Source of the DNA: CAZDUS01 sp964609375
GTDB lineage: Bacteria > Verrucomicrobiota > Kiritimatiellia > CAIKKV01 > CAITUY01
Direction: 5' to 3'
DNA: 55,516 nucleotides
Assembly (NCBI GenBank): GCA_964609375.1
Contig: CAZSSA010000004.1
Coordinates: 1 to 55,516, forward strand
A program made the translations under genes and the position numbers. Of this stretch, positions 17,401 through 24,129 are shown in pieces (position 1 is the stretch's first letter; every line of letters starts with the position of its first letter). The notes below the pieces were generated by a model. It was given only the letters and a program-made list of their open reading frames with translations. It was not told the DNA's origin and made no database searches.

Positions 17401-17531
17401 AAAAAAGCGTCAAGAAGAACCTCCTGATCTTTGTGACGGCAAAGCTGGTGGATCCTGCCGGGCGGTTGATTCGTCAACCTGAGGCTGATGCTACGGCGAA
17501 GCCGCCCGCATTGGCTCCTGTGGCCCACTGA
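14418..17531 (+). CDS. Outer-membrane secretin, Amuc_1098-like (contains an assembly gap)
   Basis: The apparent 1037-aa protein (including 100 N at 14839-14938) has a signal peptide (about 1-27). A long Ala/Pro/Val/Glu region with 13-residue repeats of the type PEAPAVAPAVEA[MT] follows, then TPR-like helices (about 240-420). N-domains come next (KIVIPEIEFRQANIHDVVGFL, an STN/N0-like start, and KQVEIEARFVEVNETDLMEAG). The C-terminal secretin beta-barrel contains NPELTMILHLLQQN, VGVLLTVLPEVSPDG, VVMGGLITEEL, KIPLLGDIPVLGMLFRS and LLIFVTAKLV. It would form the multimeric outer-membrane pore for the fibre; the low-complexity part could span the periplasm or contact peptidoglycan. The ATG at 14418 has GAGGAG upstream; an in-frame ATG at 14379 does not. 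True length depends on the number of repeats in the gap. Confidence 0.9.
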   Translation: MKDIKLTTWIIVLLTAACAAFVVFAQDVGIEDLMNEMKTPAGTNVAVTEPAPVENVPAAAPAVVETPAVVEAPAPVVAEPAPVDKPAVAVEAPAEPAAEKPAVVPVEVPVEVMPEAPAVAPAVEAMPEAPAVAPAVEATPXXXXXXXXXXXXXXXXXXXXXXXXXXXXXXXXXXPEAPAVAPAVEATPAVAPAIDDLIAPEAQKAPAVQAPVVQAPEVAVPAAEVPAAEAAPVEAPVVKAAAPTDDRSQLATVLAQQEEVRRQARELESRKNMEIADKAWKEDDYERALQNYRNAASKLPTTPAAAAMRSRALARIPVCEYQIVLALVKNGKNESALSRGNEFLAQNADNRDLQKLVARLKKDKQAEEPPVVEEAARVSDKNLSEIKKQMNLGKKAMADRKFELARSSFESALALDPQNRQAMGYLKELGDREYVANTVERQATAAKMSAQVRDRWNPQYKVIKASDAKVEQRQTPKTPQLLDKMEKIVIPEIEFRQANIHDVVGFLNKAAIDGDKSTDDPARKGVNIILNLNPTGSATAAPHPAAAAEDPFGAAQPAGGGGGGQTYEITFQARYITLLQTLKIITSVAGLKYRVEGDIVMIVPADYDPAQIEIKMYNVEPTFITKVQEAGAAMPASSTIGGRTVDRIGGGDLGGTGLPDLKTYFMQMGVKFPAGSSITYNSAIGKVIVGNTAENLATFERILAELNVVPKQVEIEARFVEVNETDLMEAGLEWLLTDPFEIATKKGGSGMLGGTERIQMNANAANGGMTRGLRFWGTGGDGSMQPLTAGAGTMGSVASISSVLTNPELTMILHLLQQNGNADLLSAPKVTTRSGTEASIRVVTEYIYPTAFEVNGGQIGNNTGANANNANIVQETTVTPTDFQTREVGVLLTVLPEVSPDGNMINLTMQPQVVTEPTWYQYGSTVRRADGSEMTLNMPQPFFHVRSLNTQISIYDGATVVMGGLITEELTKVNDKIPLLGDIPVLGMLFRSKSEKSVKKNLLIFVTAKLVDPAGRLIRQPEADATAKPPALAPVAH
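14754..14994 (+). repeat. 39-nt tandem repeats in the secretin gene, interrupted by a gap
   Basis: Units of 39 nt starting with ATGCCCGAAGCTCCTGCGG (14754, 14793) encode 13 residues each. A further unit follows the 100-N gap, and 44 nt are identical on the two sides of it. The gap sits inside the array because short reads could not span it, so copy number is unknown and may vary between cells. Confidence 0.85.
14839..14938. other. Scaffold gap of 100 N inside the secretin gene
   Basis: A placeholder gap inside the 39-nt tandem array; real length unknown. Frame is kept only if the missing length is of the right class, so the protein length given is nominal. Confidence 0.99.
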
Positions 17532-17532
17532 T

Positions 17533-18402
17533 ATGGGGAAACGACTCCTTCTGATTGATGGGACGAACTTTTTTTACCGTTCGTTTTTTGCTATCAGGAA
17601 TTTGTCGACTCGGGATGGTCGCCCGACGAATGCCGTTTATGGTTTTGTGCGGGCCTGCCATCAACTTTTTGATCTTTTATCGCCAACGCATGTCGCCGTA
17701 GCCTGGGATGCGGGGGTGCCCCAGGCGAGGCTTGATCTTATTCCGGATTATAAGGCGAATAGGCCACCCATGCCGGATGCGCTTCGTAGTCAATATCCGC
17801 ATATTGAAGAGTTTCTTGTTCAATCGCGGATTCCGCTGGTGCGGTTGCAGGGGGAGGAAGCGGACGATGTTCTTGCGTCATTGGCCTGCTGGGCGGAAAG
17901 GGATGGAGCAGATGTTCTGGTGGCAACCAGCGATAAGGATATGTACCAGCTTGTCGGGGATCACGTACGAGTTGTGCCGGCGGCTAAAGAGGCGCCGTTG
18001 ATCGATGGCAAGGGTGTTTTGGAGAAAACAGGTGTACACCCGCGCCAGATTGTGGACTGGCTTGCGTTGACGGGAGATACGGTGGATAACATTGCCGGGG
18101 TGCCTGGAATGGGGCCGAAAACGGCGGCAAAGCTTCTGCAGACGTTTGACTCTTTATCGGAATTGTGGAGCAGGATTGAATCGGTTGATTCGGTGAAATG
18201 GAAGGAAGCCCTGTTGACCCATCGAGATCTGATTGAGCGAAACAGAGTCGTGGTCAGGCTAAACGGGGGTTTAGAGTGTTCTCCCGGGTGGCCGGCGATG
18301 GAGCGAAAGGTGGAAGAGGCAGGGCGGATGAGAGCGTTTTACGAGAGCATGGAGTTCCACTCCCTTTTGAAAGCCCTGGATCAGCCGTCATTGTTACTGT
18401 AG
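17533..18402 (+). CDS. Stand-alone 5'-3' exonuclease (Pol I N-domain type)
   Basis: The 289-aa protein is a flap-endonuclease/5'-nuclease: LLIDGTNFFYRSFFAI, VAWDAGVPQARLDLIPDYKA, QGEEADDVLASLA with the acidic metal ligands, VATSDKDMYQLVGD, and the helix-hairpin-helix region DNIAGVPGMGPKTAAKLLQTF. It ends MEFHSLLKAL, which in DNA polymerase I is the junction to the exonuclease and polymerase domains, so only the 5'-nuclease module is encoded. It would remove RNA primers or flaps. The ATG lies one base after the secretin stop with no clear ribosome-binding site, so it is probably translationally coupled. A separate polymerase I gene is expected elsewhere. Confidence 0.85.
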   Translation: MGKRLLLIDGTNFFYRSFFAIRNLSTRDGRPTNAVYGFVRACHQLFDLLSPTHVAVAWDAGVPQARLDLIPDYKANRPPMPDALRSQYPHIEEFLVQSRIPLVRLQGEEADDVLASLACWAERDGADVLVATSDKDMYQLVGDHVRVVPAAKEAPLIDGKGVLEKTGVHPRQIVDWLALTGDTVDNIAGVPGMGPKTAAKLLQTFDSLSELWSRIESVDSVKWKEALLTHRDLIERNRVVVRLNGGLECSPGWPAMERKVEEAGRMRAFYESMEFHSLLKALDQPSLLL

Positions 18403-18431
18403 TTTTCCCGGAATTTTCTCGGAATTGCCTG

Positions 18432-18461
18432 TTGACAAGAGTAAGAGATAATAGGTATATA
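18432..18461 (+). promoter_or_regulatory. Promoter of the coaE-rho-tig-clpP-clpX run
   Basis: A perfect -35 TTGACA (18432-18437) is followed after 18 bp by TATATA (18456-18461). Transcription would start near 18468, leaving a leader of about 128 nt before coaE. That leader holds a small CCGTTG-TGA-CAACGG inverted repeat and the palindrome at 18576. Confidence 0.65.
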
Positions 18462-18575
18462 GCGCATCTGAATCGTCATGCACGGTCATTCCTTTTACTA
18501 TTTCAACACTTCCCGATGTTTCCTCCTGCCGTTGTGACAACGGATTGGTGATCAGTCATCGGATCATTTGGGGTG

Positions 18576-18587
18576 TGTGACGTCACA
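18576..18587. promoter_or_regulatory. Perfect palindrome TGTGACGTCACA upstream of coaE
   Basis: A 12-bp perfect palindrome ends 8 nt before the coaE ATG. It could be a protein-binding operator or, in RNA, a hairpin over the ribosome-binding region. The half-sites resemble CRP-type TGTGA/TCACA, but the 2-bp spacing is wrong for CRP. Confidence 0.4.
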
Positions 18588-18595
18588 ATCCATTC

Positions 18596-19186
18596 ATGCT
18601 CACCATAGCCATAACCGGTGGAATTGCCTGCGGGAAGAGTCTCGCTGGACGTTATTTGAGTGAGATGGGGGTGCCAGTCTGCGAAGCCGATGATCTGGCC
18701 CGCGCGGTACTGGCGAAAGGGGAGCCCGTGCATGATCGCGTGGCGGAGGCATTCGGGCCTGAAGTGATGATGCCCGACGGTGAAATTGACAGGGTTGCCT
18801 TGGCGGCGCTGGTGTTTGGTGACTCGGTAAAACGCGAGCGATTAAATGCATTGACCCATCCCGAAATCATAAAGCGGTTACGGGAATGGGTGGCCGGGCA
18901 ATCCGCCAAAGCGCCGTATGTGGCGGCCGTGATTCCGTTACTGCACGAAATCAAGGATGAGGATCAGTGGGGAGTGGTGGTGTGTGTGGCGGCACCGGAG
19001 GCGGAGCAACGCCGCCGGCTGGTGATGAGAGGGCTGACGGCAAAGGAGGCTGAGGCCAGGATGCGCTCACAGCTTCGGCTATCGGAGAAGATGGAGCGGT
19101 CGGATTACGTGATTTTTAATGGAGGCAGCGAGAAGCTGCTTGAGGAGCAGGTAGGGCGAGTGATGCGGTCAATCCGCGGAGGGTAA
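18596..19186 (+). CDS. coaE: Dephospho-CoA kinase
   Basis: The 196-aa protein opens with the P-loop AITGGIACGKSLAGRYL, followed by VCEADDLAR, the ALTHPEI motif and a lid region (QRRRLVMRGLTAKEAEARM). It ends with DYVIFNGGSEKLLEEQV. It phosphorylates the 3'-hydroxyl of dephospho-CoA, the last step of CoA synthesis in the cytoplasm. Length is normal for the family. The ATG has no Shine-Dalgarno. rho starts 2 nt after its stop, so the two are likely co-transcribed. Confidence 0.93.
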   Translation: MLTIAITGGIACGKSLAGRYLSEMGVPVCEADDLARAVLAKGEPVHDRVAEAFGPEVMMPDGEIDRVALAALVFGDSVKRERLNALTHPEIIKRLREWVAGQSAKAPYVAAVIPLLHEIKDEDQWGVVVCVAAPEAEQRRRLVMRGLTAKEAEARMRSQLRLSEKMERSDYVIFNGGSEKLLEEQVGRVMRSIRGG

Positions 19187-19188
19187 TT

Positions 19189-20718
19189 ATGGACGCGAAG
19201 AACGAACAGCAGCAACAGGGTGGTGGAAACCGGAATTATCGTGGACGGCGAATGCGCGGGGGAAGGCATCATCCGCAACAGCAGCAGATGCGGGATCGCG
19301 TCCAGATGGGGTTGCCGGTGAATGATGAAGGGCTTGGTGGTAATGTGGGTGGTCCGATGGATCAGGGGGGGATGCCGCGGAGTGCCGACTATGTTCCCGG
19401 TCAGCCGACGGGCGTACCGGGTGGCTATATTTCGCCCGTGCCGCAGCGGCCGCAGGGAACGCCGCAGGCCTTGAGCCTGTTTGATTTGCAGCAAAAAACG
19501 GTGCCTGATCTGCATGTGATGGCGGATAGCTTTGGCTTGATAGAACTTGGTGCCTTACGCAAGCATGAGCTGATTTTTGAAATCATGAGGGCGAATGCCC
19601 GTTTGAATGGCTCGCTGCATGGCCGAGGGGTTCTGGAAATCCTGCCTGATAACTTTGGATTCCTGCGTTCCCCGTGCAACAACTACCTGCCGTGTCCAGA
19701 GGACATCTATGTTTCGCCTTCCCAGATCCGTCGGTTCTCCTTGAGAACTGGAGATCTGGTGGAAGGGGAAATCCGTTCTCCCAAGGACAAGGAACGTTTC
19801 TTTGCCTTGACCAAGGTGGATAAGATCAATGAAGGTGATCCGGAGAAGCACAAGGGAAAGATCCCGTTTGAAAATCTGACGCCGGTATTTCCTGACAAAC
19901 GGTTCATTCTGGAACGGGAACCCTCGGAAGTGTCCATGCGCATCCTGGACCTGTTTACGCCGATCGGGATGGGGCAACGCGGATTGATCGTGGCGCCCCC
20001 CCGCACCGGAAAGACGGTGCTGATGCAGAAAATCGCCAACAGCATCTCAACCAATCATCCCGATGCGCACCTGATTGTCCTGTTGATTGACGAGCGTCCC
20101 GAGGAAGTGACGGACATGGAGCGCAACACGAAGGCGCAAGTCCTGAGTTCCACGTTTGATGAGCCGCCGGACCGGCATGTGCAGGTGGCGGAGATGGTTC
20201 TTGAGATGGGTAAGCGGATGGTGGAAGGTGGGCGCGATGTGGTGATACTGCTCGACAGTATCACGCGGTTGGCGCGGGCCTACAACACGCTGCAACCCCA
20301 TAGCGGCAAGATCCTTTCCGGTGGTGTGGATGCCAACGCCCTGCACAAGCCCAAGCGTTTCTTCGGTGCAGCTCGCAACATCGAGAATGGGGGAAGCCTG
20401 ACGATCATTGCCACGGCCCTGGTTGATACGGGGAGCAGGATGGATGAGGTTATTTTCGAGGAGTTCAAAGGGACGGGCAACATGGAGTTGTGCCTTGACA
20501 GGGCCCTGGTGGACAAGCGTATCTTCCCGGCGATCAATATTGAAAAATCGGGGACTCGCAAAGAGGAACTCTTGCTCCATCCCGATGAACTGAGTAGGAT
20601 TTGGATTCTTCGTCGTGCCATCAACGGCGTTCCGCCGGTGGAGGCCATGGAACTGATTGTGAACCGGCTAAAGAAGACGAAGATGAATGCCGAGTTCCTG
20701 ATGTCGATGAAAGAGTAG
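19189..20718 (+). CDS. rho: Transcription termination factor Rho with low-complexity N-terminal extension
   Basis: The 509-aa protein contains the Rho N-domain (LSLFDLQQKTVPDL..., about 97-145), the RNA-binding cold-shock-like domain (GVLEILPDNFGFLRSP) and the hexameric ATPase core. The core has Walker A APPRTGKT (about residue 268-276), Walker B VVILLDSITRLARAYN and the Q-/R-loop region FFGAARNIENGGSLTII. Ahead of this lies an extension of about 95 residues rich in Gln, Gly, Arg and Pro (QQQQGG, RGRRMRGGRHH), probably disordered and RNA-binding, as seen in Rho of several phyla. GGAGGG precedes the ATG. It terminates unstructured, untranslated transcripts. Confidence 0.96.
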   Translation: MDAKNEQQQQGGGNRNYRGRRMRGGRHHPQQQQMRDRVQMGLPVNDEGLGGNVGGPMDQGGMPRSADYVPGQPTGVPGGYISPVPQRPQGTPQALSLFDLQQKTVPDLHVMADSFGLIELGALRKHELIFEIMRANARLNGSLHGRGVLEILPDNFGFLRSPCNNYLPCPEDIYVSPSQIRRFSLRTGDLVEGEIRSPKDKERFFALTKVDKINEGDPEKHKGKIPFENLTPVFPDKRFILEREPSEVSMRILDLFTPIGMGQRGLIVAPPRTGKTVLMQKIANSISTNHPDAHLIVLLIDERPEEVTDMERNTKAQVLSSTFDEPPDRHVQVAEMVLEMGKRMVEGGRDVVILLDSITRLARAYNTLQPHSGKILSGGVDANALHKPKRFFGAARNIENGGSLTIIATALVDTGSRMDEVIFEEFKGTGNMELCLDRALVDKRIFPAINIEKSGTRKEELLLHPDELSRIWILRRAINGVPPVEAMELIVNRLKKTKMNAEFLMSMKE

Positions 20719-20733
20719 AGGGTGTTGAATTTA

Positions 20734-22044
20734 ATGAAAACAGTAGTCGAACAAGTGGGGCCGTGCCGGAAAGTCGTTAAAGTTGAAGTGCCGGCCGAAG
20801 TAGTATCCGCCGAATACAACAAGGTGGTCAGCGAGTTCAGCAAGCATGCGCGGGTGGCGGGGTTCAGGGCGGGCAAGGCGCCTGCCGCCATTGTGGAGCG
20901 CCAGTTTACCAAGAACATTCTTGAGGAAACGCGGGAACGTCTGGTGCCGCGCGCCTATCATGAGGCGTTGCAGCAGGAAAAGCTGAAGCCGGTTTCCGTG
21001 GTGGATGTCAGTGAGATTCAGTTGGACAAGCAACTCCCGTTATCCTTCAAGGTTACGGTGGATGTGGTTCCGGAGTTCAAGGTGCCGGCCTGCCAGGGGA
21101 TTCCCGTGACCAGCAAGACCGTCGATGTGAAGGATGAGGATGTCGAAAAGGTTATCACGAACATGCGTGATCGGCAGTCCCGGTTTGAGGCTGTGACAGG
21201 ACGGGCGGCGGGCAAGGGTGATGTTGTTGAAATTGATTACACGGCAACGTGTGATGGCAAGTCCATGAAGGAAGTGGCGCCCGCCAACGCGGAGTTGGCC
21301 GAGGGCAAGGATTTTTGGGTGTTGGTTGGCGACGATATGCCGTTGTTCCTGCCTGGAATGCCAGGGAAGCTGGAAGGGATCGAGAGTGGCGAGCAGCGTG
21401 AGATCGAGATTGCCTTTCCGGATGATTATCGTGTCAAGGAAGTGGCCGGCAAGAAGGCGATGTATTCGGTGACGGCGCGCGGCTTGCGCGAGCGCAGCCT
21501 GCCGGAAGTGAACGATGAGTTTGCCAAGACGCTTGGAACGGAATCGGTCGATGATCTCAAGCAGAAGATTCGCGAGAATCTGATGGAAGCGGGCAAGATG
21601 ACCGAGCGGGATCGTCAGCGGGATGAGGTGGTCAAGTGGCTGCTGGAGAACACGGATCTCAAGGATCTTCCCCAGTCGCTGGTTGAGGAAGAGGCCCGGC
21701 ATATTATTCAGGATGTGGTTCAGGAGAACGTGCGGCGTGGTATCAGCAAGGATGAGATCGAGTCCAACCGCGACGATATTTTCAACCGGGCGGCGCAATC
21801 CTCAACGGAGCGGGTGAAGTTGAACTATATCCTTGGCCGCATTGCGGATGAGAAGACGATTTCGGTTTCGGATGAAGAGGTGGAGACGCGAATTGCCGAG
21901 ATGGCGATGCGCTACAAGATGCCGCCGCAGAAGATGAAGGCGGAATTGGAGAAGCGGGATGCCTTGCGGTCGATTCAAGGGAACCTGCGCATGGAGAAAA
22001 CACTGGACGCCTTGATGGCCGAGGCGAACGTTACGGTCGCCTAG
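20734..22044 (+). CDS. tig: Trigger factor, ribosome-associated chaperone and prolyl isomerase
   Basis: This protein of 436 aa has the ribosome-binding N-domain with the signature region GFRAGKAPAAIVERQF (about residues 41-56). A FKBP-type PPIase domain follows (AGKGDVVEIDYTATCDGK..., about 155-245), then the helical C-domain arms ending at QGNLRMEKTLDALMAEANVTV. It binds nascent chains at the exit tunnel. A GTG 4 codons upstream (20722) is possible, but MKTVVEQ matches the usual N terminus. It is followed by clpP and clpX, the widespread tig-clpP-clpX order. Confidence 0.95.
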   Translation: MKTVVEQVGPCRKVVKVEVPAEVVSAEYNKVVSEFSKHARVAGFRAGKAPAAIVERQFTKNILEETRERLVPRAYHEALQQEKLKPVSVVDVSEIQLDKQLPLSFKVTVDVVPEFKVPACQGIPVTSKTVDVKDEDVEKVITNMRDRQSRFEAVTGRAAGKGDVVEIDYTATCDGKSMKEVAPANAELAEGKDFWVLVGDDMPLFLPGMPGKLEGIESGEQREIEIAFPDDYRVKEVAGKKAMYSVTARGLRERSLPEVNDEFAKTLGTESVDDLKQKIRENLMEAGKMTERDRQRDEVVKWLLENTDLKDLPQSLVEEEARHIIQDVVQENVRRGISKDEIESNRDDIFNRAAQSSTERVKLNYILGRIADEKTISVSDEEVETRIAEMAMRYKMPPQKMKAELEKRDALRSIQGNLRMEKTLDALMAEANVTVA

Positions 22045-22105
22045 GCGGTCCGGGCGGATGGGATGGGCGACGAGAGGCGATGGAGATTCAAGGAGGATTG
22101 AGCGA

Positions 22106-22723
22106 ATGCAGACCAGAAACCAAATGCTGGTGCCGATGGTGGTGGAACAGACGGGGCGTGGTGAACGTGCCTATGACATCTATTCGCGCCTGCTTAAGGA
22201 TCGTATTATATTTATCGGATCGGGGATCGATGATGATACCGCGAACCTGATCATTGCGCAGATGTTGTTTCTCCAGAGCGAGGACGCCGAGAAGGATATC
22301 AGTTTATACATCAATTCACCGGGCGGGTCGGTAACGGCCGGGATGGCGATTTATGATACGATGCAGTTCTTGAAGTGCGATGTGGCGACGTATTGCGTGG
22401 GGCAGGCGGCCAGCATGGGGGCCGTGTTGCTGACGGCGGGGGCGCATGGGAAGCGGTTTGCGCTTCCCAACGCAAGGATCATGATTCACCAGCCCTGGGG
22501 CGGGGTTCAGGGTCAGGCGTCGGATATCAGTATCCAGGCCAAGGAAATCCTGCGGCTTCGTGACCGGTTGAATGGAATTCTTTCGCTTCACACGGGTAAA
22601 TCGCTGGATGTGATTGTGAAGGATTCCGACCGGGATTTCTTTATGTCGGCTGATGAGGCCAAGGCATACGGGCTTGTCGATACCGTGTTGGCGAGTCGTA
22701 AAGCGGCGCCAGCCGCGACGTAA
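22106..22723 (+). CDS. clpP: ATP-dependent Clp protease proteolytic subunit
   Basis: The 205-aa serine protease has the nucleophile Ser103 in QAASMGAVLL and His128 in ARIMIHQPWGG, spaced exactly as in E. coli ClpP, plus LYINSPGGSVTAGMAIYDTM and the late DRDFFMSADEAKAYGLVD with the Asp. Fourteen subunits form the barrel that degrades proteins fed in by ClpX. AAGGAGG lies 8 nt before the ATG at 22106; an in-frame ATG at 22058 lacks a site and would add 16 residues unlike the family. The first residues (MQTRNQMLVPMVVEQTGRGE) would be a short propeptide. Confidence 0.97.
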   Translation: MQTRNQMLVPMVVEQTGRGERAYDIYSRLLKDRIIFIGSGIDDDTANLIIAQMLFLQSEDAEKDISLYINSPGGSVTAGMAIYDTMQFLKCDVATYCVGQAASMGAVLLTAGAHGKRFALPNARIMIHQPWGGVQGQASDISIQAKEILRLRDRLNGILSLHTGKSLDVIVKDSDRDFFMSADEAKAYGLVDTVLASRKAAPAAT

Positions 22724-22742
22724 TGGGATGAAGCATGAAGAG

Positions 22743-22762
22743 CGCCGCTGGGGACAGCGGCG
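22743..22762 (+). promoter_or_regulatory. Hairpin between clpP and clpX
   Basis: CGCCGCTG (22743-22750) and CAGCGGCG (22755-22762) form a perfect 8-bp GC-rich stem with a GGGA loop in the 76-nt clpP-clpX spacer. There is no U-run, so it is not a classic terminator. It may act as an mRNA stabiliser or processing site that sets the clpP:clpX ratio. Confidence 0.5.
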
Positions 22763-22799
22763 GATACCGTAATTTATTGAAGCGTTCGGGGGAGATGTC

Positions 22800-24062
22800 A
22801 TGGCCAAGGGTAAGCAGAAAGAACCGATTTGCTCGTTTTGCAACCGTCCGCCGGAACTGACCGGAAAGTTGCTGGCGGGTCCCAATGAAGTGTTGATTTG
22901 CCGCGATTGTGTGACGCTGTGTGGCGACTTATTCAAACAGTCGGGGGGAGCCGCCGCCGTTCCGAAGCAGGAAAAGGCGGCGCCGCTGAAGGTTCCGAAA
23001 CCCCATGAGATTTTCCAGTTCCTGAACCAGTATGTGGTGGGGCAGGAACAGACCAAGAAGGTTCTCGCGGTGGCGGTGCACAATCACTACAAGCGCCTGC
23101 AGCAGGGTGACCATGTTGAAGCGAACAAGGCGTATAAGGACGTCGAGATTGAAAAGAGCAACATTCTCCTGATCGGGCCGACGGGAACCGGCAAGACGTT
23201 GTTGGCGCGAACGTTGGCGCGTTGTCTGGATGTGCCTTTCAGTATTTCCGACGCTACGACGCTGACCGAAGCCGGATATGTGGGCGAGGATGTTGAGAAT
23301 GTCCTGCTGCGACTATTACAGGCCGCGAACTTTGATGTGAAACGGGCGGAACGTGGCATCGTTTATATTGATGAAATTGATAAGATCGGTCGACGGACGG
23401 ATAATGCTTCCCTGACGCGGGATGTTTCCGGGGAAGGGGTTCAGCAGGCGTTGCTCAAGATCCTTGAGGGAACGGTGGCCAATGTTCCTCCGCAGGGGGG
23501 GCGCAAGCATCCGCAGCAGGAATACATCAAGATCAACACGGAGCACATTTTATTCATTTGTGGCGGCGCCTTTGTGGGGTTGGATGAAATTCTGAAGCGG
23601 CGTGTTGATAAGTTGTCTCTGGGGTTTGGTCCGGAAGAAAAGAAACTGCCTGTTGCTGAAATTCTCGTGCCCCATGTGGAGCCGGAAGACCTGATGAAAT
23701 ACGGGTTGATTCCCGAGTTTGTCGGGCGGTTGCCGGTAGTGAGCGCGTTGAATGCGTTGACTGAAGATGACTTGGTGCGGGTGCTTGTGGAGCCGAAAAA
23801 TTCCATGATCCGCCAGTATCAGAAATTGATGGCCATGGAAAACGTCAAACTGACATTTGAGGAAAGCGCCCTGCGAGAATTGGCGCGGATAGCCATCAAG
23901 AAACGGACGGGGGCCCGCGGGTTGAGGGCGATCCTTGAACACTTGATGCTTGAGGTCATGTATGAGGTTCCCCGGCGCGGCACGATTCGTGCGTTTCACG
24001 TCACCAAGGCGATGGTGATCTCGCAACGGGTTACGTTGGAGAGCGCCGAAGTGGCGGCGTGA
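22800..24062 (+). CDS. clpX: Clp protease ATP-binding subunit ClpX
   Basis: The 420-aa protein has the N-terminal zinc-binding domain (CSFCNRPP and CRDCVTLC) and the AAA+ core with Walker A LIGPTGTGKTLLARTLAR (about residue 124), EAGYVGEDVENVL and Walker B IVYIDEIDKIGRR. Sensor and arginine-finger regions follow (FVGRLPVVSALNALTEDDL, RTGARGLRAILE). It unfolds tagged substrates and threads them into ClpP. GGGGGAG sits 6 nt before the ATG. The length is standard. Confidence 0.97.
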   Translation: MAKGKQKEPICSFCNRPPELTGKLLAGPNEVLICRDCVTLCGDLFKQSGGAAAVPKQEKAAPLKVPKPHEIFQFLNQYVVGQEQTKKVLAVAVHNHYKRLQQGDHVEANKAYKDVEIEKSNILLIGPTGTGKTLLARTLARCLDVPFSISDATTLTEAGYVGEDVENVLLRLLQAANFDVKRAERGIVYIDEIDKIGRRTDNASLTRDVSGEGVQQALLKILEGTVANVPPQGGRKHPQQEYIKINTEHILFICGGAFVGLDEILKRRVDKLSLGFGPEEKKLPVAEILVPHVEPEDLMKYGLIPEFVGRLPVVSALNALTEDDLVRVLVEPKNSMIRQYQKLMAMENVKLTFEESALRELARIAIKKRTGARGLRAILEHLMLEVMYEVPRRGTIRAFHVTKAMVISQRVTLESAEVAA

Positions 24063-24104
24063 TAGGGATGCTTCTTTACCCCCGCCCTTTTTTCGGAAGA
24101 AAGA

Positions 24105-24123
24105 GGGAGAGGATTCTCCTTTT
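24105..24123 (+). terminator. Weak intrinsic terminator after clpX
   Basis: A GGAGA-GGAT-TCTCC hairpin followed by TTTT lies 43 nt beyond the clpX stop and just before the convergent cca stop. The stem is short, so termination may be partial. Confidence 0.45.
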
Positions 24124-24129
24124 ACCCTG

